IMG/VR virus record: IMGVR_UViG_3300020179_000029
Coordinates: 1 to 64,000 of that record
From: a virus
Length of the DNA: 64,000 nt
Strand: one strand, 5' to 3'
Shown here: positions 1 through 8,683 of the stretch, in pieces
How the letters are laid out: every line of letters starts with the position of its first letter
Position numbering within the stretch: the stretch's first letter is position 1
The notes under the pieces: model-generated
Seen by the model: only the letters and a program-made list of their open reading frames with translations
What the model was told of the DNA's origin: nothing
Databases searched by the model: none
Program-made: the position numbers and the translations under genes

Positions 1-2
1 TT

Positions 3-593
3 TCAAACAATACTGGAAGCGGGGCTAACCTTGCAGTGACTGTTGGTGATGGCGCAATTATCCTACCAGATAATATTATTGGTGCAGTAAGAGTGTTCCC
101 AATTGGCGATCCAACGGTTGGAACTAATGACATGTTTAGTATTCGCTATCAGATCGCTCTAAACGACCTGTATACACTTACATCAGTATCAATGGTTCCA
201 TATTATATGGTTATGCAGCACCTTGCGCTAATACAGGAAATATTAGTTGGCCAGCAGCCTATCAGATATAACAGACACAGAAACAGACTCTATGTAGATA
301 TGGACTGGTCTAAAATGAAAGTTGGCGATCATCTTTTAGTAGAAGCATATGAGGTTGTTAATCCTGATATTTTTACTGACGCATGGGGTGATCGCTGGTT
401 ACAAGAATACGCAACAGCTAAGATTAAATATCAATGGGGTACTAACCTTACGAAATTCATAGGTATGCAGCTCCCAGGAGGTGTACAGTTTAACGGTGAA
501 AAAATATTAGACGATGCCAAAGCTCAAATAGATAAGCTAGAAGAAGCAATGATAAACAACTATAGCCTTCCAGTATACGACATGATAGGATAA
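3..593 (+). CDS. gp13: Neck protein gp13 (5'-truncated by window)
   Basis: C-terminal 196 codons of the T4 gp13 neck protein, which with gp14 forms the head-tail connector after DNA packaging. The reading frame is open to the window edge, so the start lies upstream; an internal GTG at 36 is unlikely to be the start. The C-terminus (YQWGTNLTKF, then a helical KAQIDKLEEAMI segment) matches the gp13 family as I know it, and the gene sits before gp14, gp15, gp16 and gp17 as in T4. Confidence is high from context and moderate from sequence alone. Confidence 0.8.
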   Translation, partial: SNNTGSGANLAVTVGDGAIILPDNIIGAVRVFPIGDPTVGTNDMFSIRYQIALNDLYTLTSVSMVPYYMVMQHLALIQEILVGQQPIRYNRHRNRLYVDMDWSKMKVGDHLLVEAYEVVNPDIFTDAWGDRWLQEYATAKIKYQWGTNLTKFIGMQLPGGVQFNGEKILDDAKAQIDKLEEAMINNYSLPVYDMIG

Positions 594-602
594 GGAAGAA
601 AA

Positions 603-2324
603 ATGTCACTTACGCAAATTAGAACAGAAAGTCTTGCAGCAGAAGTTACAACTGCTATTGTAAGCGCAGCCGGGGTACCTCCTAAGATTACTTCATTAGA
701 TTATCCAGGTGATGATACTGCAGCTGACCCTGCTGGAGGACAGACTGTTGTAATTAACGGAGCAAATTTTACAGCAAGCAGCACTGTTTATATTAATGGT
801 AATCAAGCTGGTGTTGTTAGCTACATTAATGCAACAGCTCTTTCCTTTACGACTCCAGCAGGCTCAGCCGGTGTTGTCTCACTCTATGTTGTTAACGCTG
901 ATGGAGGAACGGCTATTGCTGTTCCTGGTCTTTTGTATTCTGGTACCCCTACCTGGACAACATCCGCAGGCACATTAGGATCACCATATGAAGCTAATTC
1001 TTTTTCAGTAACTCTTCAAGCATCAGGTGACGGCAATGTTACTTTTAGCGTATCCGCGGGCAATACTATTCCTGCCGGGCTTACTTTAGCGTCTAACGGA
1101 CTTCTATCAGGCACAATCCCTGCCACGGACCCTACTACAACATATACATTTTATGTTGATGCTATTGACGCACAAAATCAAGAAACTACTAGAACATTTA
1201 GTGTTACCTATACTAAAGATACAGTCACCTGGTCCTCACCAGCAAACGGAGCTGCTTATTCTTTTAATACAGGAGCTGCTAACACTATAGCACTAGAAGC
1301 AAATAGCGCGGCTGGAAAGTCAATAACATACACTATTCAATCTGGCTCATTACCAGCTAACGTCTCAATTTCAGGTTCAGATATTACAGGCACACCAAAC
1401 ACGGGGCAAAATAATACATCGGTTATTATTAGAGCTACAGCTGCTAGTACAAATAGATTTGCTGATAGAACGTTATATTTTACTATAATTGCAAATACAC
1501 CTTATAGCCTGAGATATCCCAGCAATAATGCACCAGCACCACTGCTGCAGGAACATAACGGAACATTTGAGTCTGACACGTTTGGAGATATTTTTATCTC
1601 CAGCGATGGTACTAAGTTTTATTCCACTCAATCATCAGTAATATATCAGTACGCCCTAAGTCCTGCATACAGCATCACTACCTTAACACAAACAAGAGTG
1701 TTTAGTGCAGGATCAGGTGTATCGGGAGTCTTCTTTAAACCTGACGGTACAATTTTATATGATGTAAATTATTCTACTAAAAAAATCACTCAGCGACCAT
1801 TATATACTGCATGGCAAATTGGTGACGATGGATACATTAATACATCAGGGGTGAAAGAATTAAGTGTTCAATCAGTACAAAATTTTCCTTTTGGTATGCA
1901 CATCTCTCCTGATGGGACAAAGTTATTTATTATAGGTAACGCTGGCGGTAACAAAAACGTTCACAGGTATGACCTAGGTACAGCTTGGGAAATAGACACT
2001 GCTGTCTTTAATTCAGGGACAACATTAAATCTTCCTACAGCATGGAACGCATGGAATCTTACATTTAGTTCCTCTGGTGACAAACTTTTTGTTAGTCAGG
2101 GACTTGTTTCTGGAAATAACGTTATTTTAGAGTATGGTCTTTCTACTCCCTGGAACCCTTCTACCGGAACATTAAACTATACTCTCGATACTGGAGGCAG
2201 TCAATCGTCGGGATATCGAACAGCCGGACAAGGCGGTATATGTTTTAGTGCTGATGGATCTAATTTCTATATGGGAGTTCCTGCAAGCGGCACATATCTC
2301 TACAGGTTTAATACATCACTATAA
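603..2324 (+). CDS. IPT/TIG, Ig-like and beta-propeller virion adhesin between genes 13 and 14
   Basis: A 573-residue protein with SD GGAAG just before the ATG. Residues about 27-110 form an IPT/TIG Ig-like domain (VVINGANFTASSTVYINGNQ). About 115-205 and 208-300 are two putative-Ig (He_PIG-like) repeats with PAGLTLASNGLLSG and PANVSISGSDITGTP. From about 325 to the end there are five repeats of the F..SDGTKFY type (ISSDGTKFY, FKPDGTILY, ISPDGTKLFII, FSSSGDKLFV, FSADGSNFYM), typical of a beta-propeller. No signal peptide. T4 has no gene here, so it is probably a neck- or collar-attached fibre or adhesin. That role is inferred from domains and position. Confidence 0.7.
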   Translation: MSLTQIRTESLAAEVTTAIVSAAGVPPKITSLDYPGDDTAADPAGGQTVVINGANFTASSTVYINGNQAGVVSYINATALSFTTPAGSAGVVSLYVVNADGGTAIAVPGLLYSGTPTWTTSAGTLGSPYEANSFSVTLQASGDGNVTFSVSAGNTIPAGLTLASNGLLSGTIPATDPTTTYTFYVDAIDAQNQETTRTFSVTYTKDTVTWSSPANGAAYSFNTGAANTIALEANSAAGKSITYTIQSGSLPANVSISGSDITGTPNTGQNNTSVIIRATAASTNRFADRTLYFTIIANTPYSLRYPSNNAPAPLLQEHNGTFESDTFGDIFISSDGTKFYSTQSSVIYQYALSPAYSITTLTQTRVFSAGSGVSGVFFKPDGTILYDVNYSTKKITQRPLYTAWQIGDDGYINTSGVKELSVQSVQNFPFGMHISPDGTKLFIIGNAGGNKNVHRYDLGTAWEIDTAVFNSGTTLNLPTAWNAWNLTFSSSGDKLFVSQGLVSGNNVILEYGLSTPWNPSTGTLNYTLDTGGSQSSGYRTAGQGGICFSADGSNFYMGVPASGTYLYRFNTSL

Positions 2325-2343
2325 TAACTAGTGTTTTAGGATA

Positions 2344-3069
2344 ATGACAACTAATTTCTTCTTTAATAACTATACTAATAGTCAAGAACAGCTTCTTATA
2401 GAAGACCTTGTTGTTGAGTCTATTAGAATGTATGGTCAGGACATGTACTACATGCCCCGTGCATTAAAGGCTAAAGATGAAATATACGGTGAAGATCCCT
2501 CTTCAGAATATAAAGCATTTTATAATGTTGAGCTTTACATTAAAAACGTGGAAGGGTTTGAAGGAGAAGGCGAGTTTCTTAGTAAGTTTAATTTAGAAAT
2601 AAGAGACAAAATTACATTTACTATTGCTAAGAAAGTTTATGATAATGAGATAGCTGCAGTAGAGGCGACAACGAGACCTCAAGAAGGTGATTTAATTTAC
2701 TTCCCAATTAATCAAAAACTATACCAAGTTAAGTTTGTTGAGCATGAAGCAATCTTCTATCAGTTAGGCTCTATACAGACATATGATTTACAATGCGAAC
2801 TGTTTGAATACAGCGGGGAGCTGCTTCAAACAGGGCTGTACGAAGTTGACGATCTCATGGCCAGATACAGCTTTATTACATCGTCATACGCTCTTTATAC
2901 AGAAGATAAAAACTACTTCTCTTTAACAGATGAGGATGGCTATAAGTTGTCTCTAGAGTGGGAATTGGATACCGTCGATCCTATCGCTGACAATAATGAA
3001 ATACAAGCAGAGTCCGACGCATTTGTTGACTTTTCAGAAATAGATCCATTTAGTACTGGAGCAATTTAA
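2344..3069 (+). CDS. gp14: Neck protein gp14
   Basis: 241 residues (T4 gp14 is 256). The N-terminus (NYTNSQEQLLIEDLVVESI, then YGQDMYYMPR) is characteristic of the family. It builds the neck ring with gp13 and closes the filled head for tail joining. Its stop overlaps the gp15 start by one base (TAATG), which suggests translational coupling. Confidence 0.9.
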   Translation: MTTNFFFNNYTNSQEQLLIEDLVVESIRMYGQDMYYMPRALKAKDEIYGEDPSSEYKAFYNVELYIKNVEGFEGEGEFLSKFNLEIRDKITFTIAKKVYDNEIAAVEATTRPQEGDLIYFPINQKLYQVKFVEHEAIFYQLGSIQTYDLQCELFEYSGELLQTGLYEVDDLMARYSFITSSYALYTEDKNYFSLTDEDGYKLSLEWELDTVDPIADNNEIQAESDAFVDFSEIDPFSTGAI

Positions 3070-3881
3070 TGTTCGGTCAAACGTTCTATCACGGACATCT
3101 ACGTAAATACGTTATACTTTTCGGTACATTATTTAATGATCTTTATATTAATAGAGATGATGCTGATGGTGATCATATTTCTTCAATAAAGATACCAATT
3201 ACATACGCACCAAAAGACAAATTAATTACTCGCAATGTACAGGACCCCAATCTAAAAAAGCCCTTCTCAGTAATTCTTCCTAGAATAAGCTTTGAGCTAA
3301 CTTCTTTAAATTACGCCCCTACAAGAAAATTATCTACTGTAAAAAAAGGCTTTATTAAGCAAGACAGTTTAGATAAAAATCAACTCAAGTATGCTTACAA
3401 TCCTGTACCATACGATTTAAACTTCTCTCTTTATATTGCTGTAAAAAATACTGAAGACGGTACAAGAATATTAGAGCAAATTTTACCTTTTTTTACTCCA
3501 GAATGGACAGCTACAGTTAATTTAATTCCGGAACTAGATGTTAAATTAGATATTCCTACTACTTTAATAAACGTTACATCTGAAGATATTTACGAAGGTA
3601 GTTATGCCGAGAGAAGAGCGTTAGTTTGGACACTTGATTTCACAATGAAAGGTTATATATTTGGACCTATCAGAAAATCAGAAGCTATTACTCTTGCAAA
3701 TACAAACTTCTTTTCTTCCTTTAATACTAATACTGATCATGAAAACGTAACAATATATCCAGGTCAACTTGCAAATGGTAGTCCTACTAATAGTGCTAAC
3801 GACACTATAAATAGATCACAGATAACAGCCAACAGCAATTATGGATACGTAATTAATTATGAATCAATTAAAGAAGAGTGA
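3069..3881 (+). CDS. gp15: Tail terminator / proximal sheath stabiliser gp15
   Basis: 270 residues, almost the same as T4 gp15 (272). The start MFGQTFYHGHLRKYV is typical. The protein caps the finished tail tube and sheath and connects the tail to the neck. It overlaps gp14 by one base and gp16 by 23 bases. Confidence 0.9.
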   Translation: MFGQTFYHGHLRKYVILFGTLFNDLYINRDDADGDHISSIKIPITYAPKDKLITRNVQDPNLKKPFSVILPRISFELTSLNYAPTRKLSTVKKGFIKQDSLDKNQLKYAYNPVPYDLNFSLYIAVKNTEDGTRILEQILPFFTPEWTATVNLIPELDVKLDIPTTLINVTSEDIYEGSYAERRALVWTLDFTMKGYIFGPIRKSEAITLANTNFFSSFNTNTDHENVTIYPGQLANGSPTNSANDTINRSQITANSNYGYVINYESIKEE

Positions 3882-4254
3882 TACCATAAGTCAAGCACTA
3901 GATCTTGCCCCTATAGAGATAGTTGAAGCAGAAAAGATCAAAGTTGATAATGACGAGATAAAAACAGACTTTGAGTATGCAAGAGGCAATCTAATAAACA
4001 TTATTGAGAAGGGCAATGAAGCTCTCGATGGCATTCTTGACGTTGCAGGAATGTCTCAACATCCACGCAGCTTTGAAGTAGCTGCTACTATAATCAATTC
4101 TCTCGCTGCAGCAAATAAAGATCTTCTTGAACTTTCAAAAAGAAGAAAAGAACTAGAAGGAGAGAAATCTCCTACTACAATAAACAATAATTTATTTGTT
4201 GGTAGCACAGCTGAATTACAAAAATTAATTAAAAATAATGGTACAAAAGAGTGA
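3859..4254 (+). CDS. gp16: Small terminase subunit gp16
   Basis: 131 residues, between gp15 and gp17 as in T4 (164 residues). It is mostly helical with a central segment GNEALDGILDVAGMSQHPR and acidic surroundings. Small terminase forms the ring that recognises concatemeric DNA and regulates gp17. It overlaps both neighbours (23 and 17 bases). The call rests mainly on position and on the family's helical pattern. Confidence 0.85.
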   Translation: MNQLKKSDTISQALDLAPIEIVEAEKIKVDNDEIKTDFEYARGNLINIIEKGNEALDGILDVAGMSQHPRSFEVAATIINSLAAANKDLLELSKRRKELEGEKSPTTINNNLFVGSTAELQKLIKNNGTKE

Positions 4255-5872
4255 TATCTATCTTGGTAATAAAAACCTAAAACGCAACGATGTACAAGTA
4301 GAATGGACTAAAGAGCTAGTTCAAGAGTTTTTAAAGTGCTCTAAAGACCCTGTTCATTTTATAGAGACATATGTTAAAATAGTTAACGTTGATTTAGGTT
4401 TTATACCGTTACAGCTGTACGACTATCAGGCCGATATCGTTCGCACAGCATCACAAGAGCGATTTCTCATATGTAAAATGCCTAGACAGGTTGGTAAAAC
4501 AACCACTATCGCAGCATTTATTCTTCATAGTGTTATCTTCAATGAAAACTATTCCGTAGCTATCTTAGCTCATAAGGCCGAACAAGCTAGAGAAATTCTG
4601 GGTAGAATTCAGATGGCCTACGAAGCTTTACCTAAATGGCTTCAGCAAGGAATTATTAAATGGAATGAAGGTTCTGTTGAATTAGAAAACGGATCAAGGA
4701 TTATAGCAAGCTCTACCGCTTCTAGTGCTATTCGAGGAACTTCTCAGAACTTAGTTTACTTAGATGAGTTTGCATTCGTACCAAATCACATACAAGAAGA
4801 CTTCTTTGCTTCTGTCTATCCTACTATTTCTTCTGGTAAAACAACTAAAGTATTAATTACCTCTACACCAAAAGGATTAAACTTATTTTATAAAATTTGG
4901 AAAGATAGTGAAGACGGAAGAAATGATTATAAAAGAATTGACGTACATTGGAGCCAAGTTCCAGGACGAAATGAGAAGTGGAAACAAGAAACTATTCGCA
5001 ATACTTCTGAAGAACAGTTTAGAGAAGAATTTGAATGTGAGTTTTTAGGCTCTACTTCAACTTTAATATCTGGTACCAAGCTAAGAATGCTCTCTTATTC
5101 TAACCCAATAAAGTCTGATAAGCATTTAAAGGTATATTTTGAACCGGAAGAAGGACATGTATATTTTATAGTGGTCGATACGGCGAGAGGAAAAGAGGGG
5201 GACTATTCTGCGTTTAAGGTATTTGATGCAACCGAGCTCCCATATAAAGATGTAGCATCATATAGAGATAATTTAATAGATCCAGTTTTATACCCTAATA
5301 TTATTATTCAAGTAGCAAAGCACTATAATAATGCTTTTGTATTAGTAGAAACTAATGATGTAGGACAGCAGGTAGCCGACATATTATATCAGGATTTAGA
5401 ATACGATAACATGCTTTTTACAGCTGGCACTAACATCACCGGTATTAAAATATCTGCAGGATTTGGAACATCGTCACATGCAGGAGTTAGAACCACAACA
5501 TCAGTTAAAAAACTAGGATGTAGTAATTTTAAATCTTTAATTGAAAATGACAAATTAATTATTCACGATTATGATACCATTCAGGAAATGTTCAGATTCA
5601 TACATAAAGGTACATCCTTCGAAGCCGAAGAAGGTAACGATGATTTGGTAATGTGCTGTGTGCTTTTTAGCTGGATGTCTGATCATAATTATTTCAAGGA
5701 ATTAACCAGCCTTGATTTCCGCAAACGTCTTTCTATGGAGAATGAGAAGAGACTAGAAGATAATTTACTTCCTTTTGGTATTAAAGAAGACGGTCGAGAC
5801 GAATATGTCGTCCAAGAAGAAAAAATAGTAGATTTAGAAAACATGTCATTCGAACAGTGGATGAGAAATTAA
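4238..5872 (+). CDS. gp17: Large terminase gp17 (packaging ATPase/nuclease)
   Basis: 544 residues (T4 gp17: 610). Residues 83-90 carry the packaging-type Walker A (RQVGKTTT), and LVYLDEFAF near 172-180 gives Walker B with the catalytic Glu. The nuclease domain shows an Asp-rich strand (FIVVDTARGKEGDYSAF) and a later acidic motif (VLVETNDVG). It drives DNA into the prohead and cuts headful lengths. It overlaps gp16 by 17 bases. Confidence 0.95.
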   Translation: MVQKSDIYLGNKNLKRNDVQVEWTKELVQEFLKCSKDPVHFIETYVKIVNVDLGFIPLQLYDYQADIVRTASQERFLICKMPRQVGKTTTIAAFILHSVIFNENYSVAILAHKAEQAREILGRIQMAYEALPKWLQQGIIKWNEGSVELENGSRIIASSTASSAIRGTSQNLVYLDEFAFVPNHIQEDFFASVYPTISSGKTTKVLITSTPKGLNLFYKIWKDSEDGRNDYKRIDVHWSQVPGRNEKWKQETIRNTSEEQFREEFECEFLGSTSTLISGTKLRMLSYSNPIKSDKHLKVYFEPEEGHVYFIVVDTARGKEGDYSAFKVFDATELPYKDVASYRDNLIDPVLYPNIIIQVAKHYNNAFVLVETNDVGQQVADILYQDLEYDNMLFTAGTNITGIKISAGFGTSSHAGVRTTTSVKKLGCSNFKSLIENDKLIIHDYDTIQEMFRFIHKGTSFEAEEGNDDLVMCCVLFSWMSDHNYFKELTSLDFRKRLSMENEKRLEDNLLPFGIKEDGRDEYVVQEEKIVDLENMSFEQWMRN

Positions 5873-5884
5873 GTGTTTTAGATT

Positions 5885-5892
5885 TATAAATA
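5885..5892 (+). promoter_or_regulatory. T4-type late promoter before gene 18
   Basis: Perfect TATAAATA, 45 bases before the gene 18 ATG. This is the -10-like element that T4 gp55 recognises, and a gp55 is encoded in this window. A second, weaker CTAAATA lies at 5908-5914. Confidence 0.75.
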
Positions 5893-5936
5893 ACAATAAG
5901 CTTTGTGCTAAATAAAACCTTTTGAGGGAGATCAAA

Positions 5937-8054
5937 ATGCCATTTCAAGTAAGTCCAGGAGTAAATGTTTCTGAGATCGACTTGACCACGGTAGTCCCTG
6001 CAGTCTCAACTACCGAGGGCGCTATTGCTGGCGTCTTTCGCTGGGGACCAGTGGACAAACGTGTTCTGGTTGATTCTGAAGCTAACCTAGCTGCACGCTT
6101 TGGTAAGCCAACAAATCACAATGCAGAAACATTCTTTACTGCCGCCAATTTTCTTTCTTACGGTAACAAACTTTATGTCGTAAGAACAGCCAATACTACT
6201 GATTCATCTGGTACAAACGGCGTATTAACCGCCTATGGTGCAGTAGGTGCAGTTAGTAACGTAGCCAATCTTATTGTAAAAAACGATGATGCAATCGATG
6301 AGACAGCCGTTATTTCTGCTCTAGTAGGAGAGTCAGCTGCAAAATACGTTGCACGCTATCCAGGCTTAATTGGTAACTCTTTAAAAGTTTCAGTTTGCGA
6401 TACCGCAACCGCATATTTTTCTAACACATTAATTACCGGTGGTAATGCAAATCTATCAGCAAATGGTGAACTTACTTGCATCGTTGCTACAACAGGCTCA
6501 AACAGCCACATCTTAAAGATAGCTAATTCTTCTTCTGGAACAGTAACAGAAGCCAACACAAGAGCTACAACTCTTAACGGATTTCTTACCGTTGGAGATT
6601 TAATTGAGCTTGGTAACTCAACAATTGGTACTCAGTACTTAAGAATTACATCTATAGGTTCTGTATCGACAAACTCTACCCACGCTTACTTTAATATTAA
6701 TACTGAATCTAACTATACATTAACATCGTTTGGAGATGTTGTAACTTCAAACAATGCTACCGTAGCTAGCGGTTATTTAAAGCGTCATTGGGAGTATGCA
6801 TTTAGTGTTGATTCAACACCTGGTACTTCTAACTACACAAAGAATTTTGGTAACTCTAGTGCAGTGGATGAAGTTCACGTTGTCGTAGCAGATCAAGACG
6901 GTCTTATCTCTGGTGTGCCTGGAACTGTTTTAGAAGTATATCAAGGACTTTCTAGAGCAACAGACGCAAAATTAGAAGACGGTGCTACTAATTATGTTAA
7001 AAATGTAATTAATCAAAGCTCACAATTTGTATACTTTGCTAACGATAGGGCAACTGGTGGATCCAATACAGCTGTTAATATGGCCTCTTTAGCAAATACA
7101 GTTCCATTAACCCTCTCCTTAACCGGAGGTTCCGATGGACTCAACGAAGAGAATGTTCCAATGAATATTCTTCAGGCTGGCTACGATATGTTTGAGTCAG
7201 CAGAAGATGTAGATATCTCTTTAGTTCTTCAAGGTAAAGCAAGAGGCGGTACAAATAGTGCCCAGCTCGCACAATACATTATTGACAACGTTGCTGAAAA
7301 GAGAAAAGATTGCGTGGCTTTCATTTCTCCAGATAGAGCAGACTCTGTTCTTAATTCTTCTAAGCAGGAATCTCAAGATACCGTCTCGTATCGTAACAGT
7401 CTTTCTTCAACATCGTATGCCGTGCTTGATTCCGGATACAAGTATCAATATGACAAATACAATGATGTCTACAGGTACATTCCATTAAACGGTGATGTAG
7501 CTGGCTTATGCGTGAGAACAGATGATACAAGAGATCCTTGGTTCTCTCCAGCAGGATTCAATAGAGGTGTAATTAAAAATTCTGTAAAGCTTGCTTTTAA
7601 TCCAAGCAAGGCAGACAGAGACCTTCTCTATAAGAATGGCGTTAACCCTGTAGTAACATTCCCAGGTCAAGGCACATTGCTGTTTGGTGACAAGACTCTG
7701 CTTACCAAGCCTTCTGCATTCGATAGAATTAACGTTCGCAGATTGTTTATTGTGCTTGAGAAAGCAATTGCTACAGCAGCTAAATTTACACTGTTTGAAT
7801 TTAACGACGAGTTTACTCGTGCACAGTTTAAAAACTTAGTAGAGCCTTTCCTAAGGGATGTGCAAGGTCGAAGAGGTATTTACGACTTTAGAGTAGTTTG
7901 CGATGAAACAAATAACACCCCAGAAGTTATTGATCGTAACGAGTTTGTTGGAGACATTTACATTAAGCCAGCTCGCTCAATCAACTATATTCAATTGAAC
8001 TTCGTGGCAGTTAGAACTGGTGTTGAGTTCTCCGAGATTGTTGGACAGTTTTAA
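5937..8054 (+). CDS. gp18: Tail sheath protein gp18
   Basis: 705 residues (T4: 659). The N-terminus PFQVSPGVNVSEIDLTTVVP is typical of phage sheath proteins. The C-terminal third carries the conserved sheath core (WFSPAGFNRGVIKN, RRLFIVLEKAIATAAKFTLFE). It polymerises around the tube and contracts on infection. An in-frame TTG at 5922 is possible, but the ATG at 5937 follows GGGAG at the right distance and gives the canonical N-terminus. The middle, Ser/Thr/Asn-rich part (about 100-300) is the variable surface region. Confidence 0.95.
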   Translation: MPFQVSPGVNVSEIDLTTVVPAVSTTEGAIAGVFRWGPVDKRVLVDSEANLAARFGKPTNHNAETFFTAANFLSYGNKLYVVRTANTTDSSGTNGVLTAYGAVGAVSNVANLIVKNDDAIDETAVISALVGESAAKYVARYPGLIGNSLKVSVCDTATAYFSNTLITGGNANLSANGELTCIVATTGSNSHILKIANSSSGTVTEANTRATTLNGFLTVGDLIELGNSTIGTQYLRITSIGSVSTNSTHAYFNINTESNYTLTSFGDVVTSNNATVASGYLKRHWEYAFSVDSTPGTSNYTKNFGNSSAVDEVHVVVADQDGLISGVPGTVLEVYQGLSRATDAKLEDGATNYVKNVINQSSQFVYFANDRATGGSNTAVNMASLANTVPLTLSLTGGSDGLNEENVPMNILQAGYDMFESAEDVDISLVLQGKARGGTNSAQLAQYIIDNVAEKRKDCVAFISPDRADSVLNSSKQESQDTVSYRNSLSSTSYAVLDSGYKYQYDKYNDVYRYIPLNGDVAGLCVRTDDTRDPWFSPAGFNRGVIKNSVKLAFNPSKADRDLLYKNGVNPVVTFPGQGTLLFGDKTLLTKPSAFDRINVRRLFIVLEKAIATAAKFTLFEFNDEFTRAQFKNLVEPFLRDVQGRRGIYDFRVVCDETNNTPEVIDRNEFVGDIYIKPARSINYIQLNFVAVRTGVEFSEIVGQF

Positions 8055-8060
8055 TAAATA
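8053..8060 (+). promoter_or_regulatory. Late promoter before gene 19
   Basis: AATAAATA overlapping the gp18 stop codon, 23 bases before the gp19 ATG. One mismatch to the T4 late consensus. Confidence 0.6.
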
Positions 8061-8082
8061 ACAACAGACAAGGAGACACTAA

Positions 8083-8634
8083 ATGGCTTTCAATGTAAAC
8101 GAAATTAGAAGTCAATTAACACTTGGAGGAGCTCGTAACACGCTCTTCCAAGTTACGATTCAAAACCCCGCTAACAGTGTTGCAGATATTAAGGTTCCTT
8201 TTCTAGTTAGAACAGCTCAGATTCCTTCTTCCGATCTGGGCGTTATAGAAGTGCCTTACTTCGGACGCAAAATTAAATTAGCTGGAGACAGAACGTTTGC
8301 CGATTGGACAGTCACCGTTATTAACGACGAGGACTTTTTAATTCGTAACGCTATGGAGCAGTGGTCAAATCAGATTAACTCCCTTAGAGGTAATCTGCGC
8401 ACATTTGGTGCTGCATCCCCATCGCTTTATAAAGCAAACGCTCAAGTTGTTCAGTATTCAAAAACAGGTGTGCCTATTAGAACTTACACCTTCAACGGTA
8501 TCTTCCCACAAGTGGTGTCAACCATTGATTTAGATTGGAATGCAACAGATACTATTGAAGAGTTTACAGTTACCTTCCAGTACGACTGGTGGGAGGTTAC
8601 TGGTGGAGTAACTGGCAACGCCGGTGGCGCTTAA
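8083..8634 (+). CDS. gp19: Tail tube protein gp19
   Basis: 183 residues (T4: 163). Typical tube-protein features are the N-terminal NEIRSQLTLGGARNTLFQV, the VRTAQIPSSDLGVIEVPYFG loop and the FADWTVTVINDEDF strand. It forms the inner rigid tube within the gp18 sheath. SD AAGGAG precedes the ATG and a strong terminator follows the gene. Confidence 0.95.
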   Translation: MAFNVNEIRSQLTLGGARNTLFQVTIQNPANSVADIKVPFLVRTAQIPSSDLGVIEVPYFGRKIKLAGDRTFADWTVTVINDEDFLIRNAMEQWSNQINSLRGNLRTFGAASPSLYKANAQVVQYSKTGVPIRTYTFNGIFPQVVSTIDLDWNATDTIEEFTVTFQYDWWEVTGGVTGNAGGA

Positions 8635-8644
8635 TATTAATGAT

Positions 8645-8668
8645 AGCGGGCCCTCGAGGCCCGCTTTT
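8645..8668 (+). terminator. Rho-independent terminator after gene 19
   Basis: Eight-base stem AGCGGGCC / GGCCCGCT with loop CTCGA, followed by TTTT. It separates the highly expressed sheath/tube genes from the portal gene. Confidence 0.85.
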
Positions 8669-8683
8669 CCTATTGAGGTTTAA

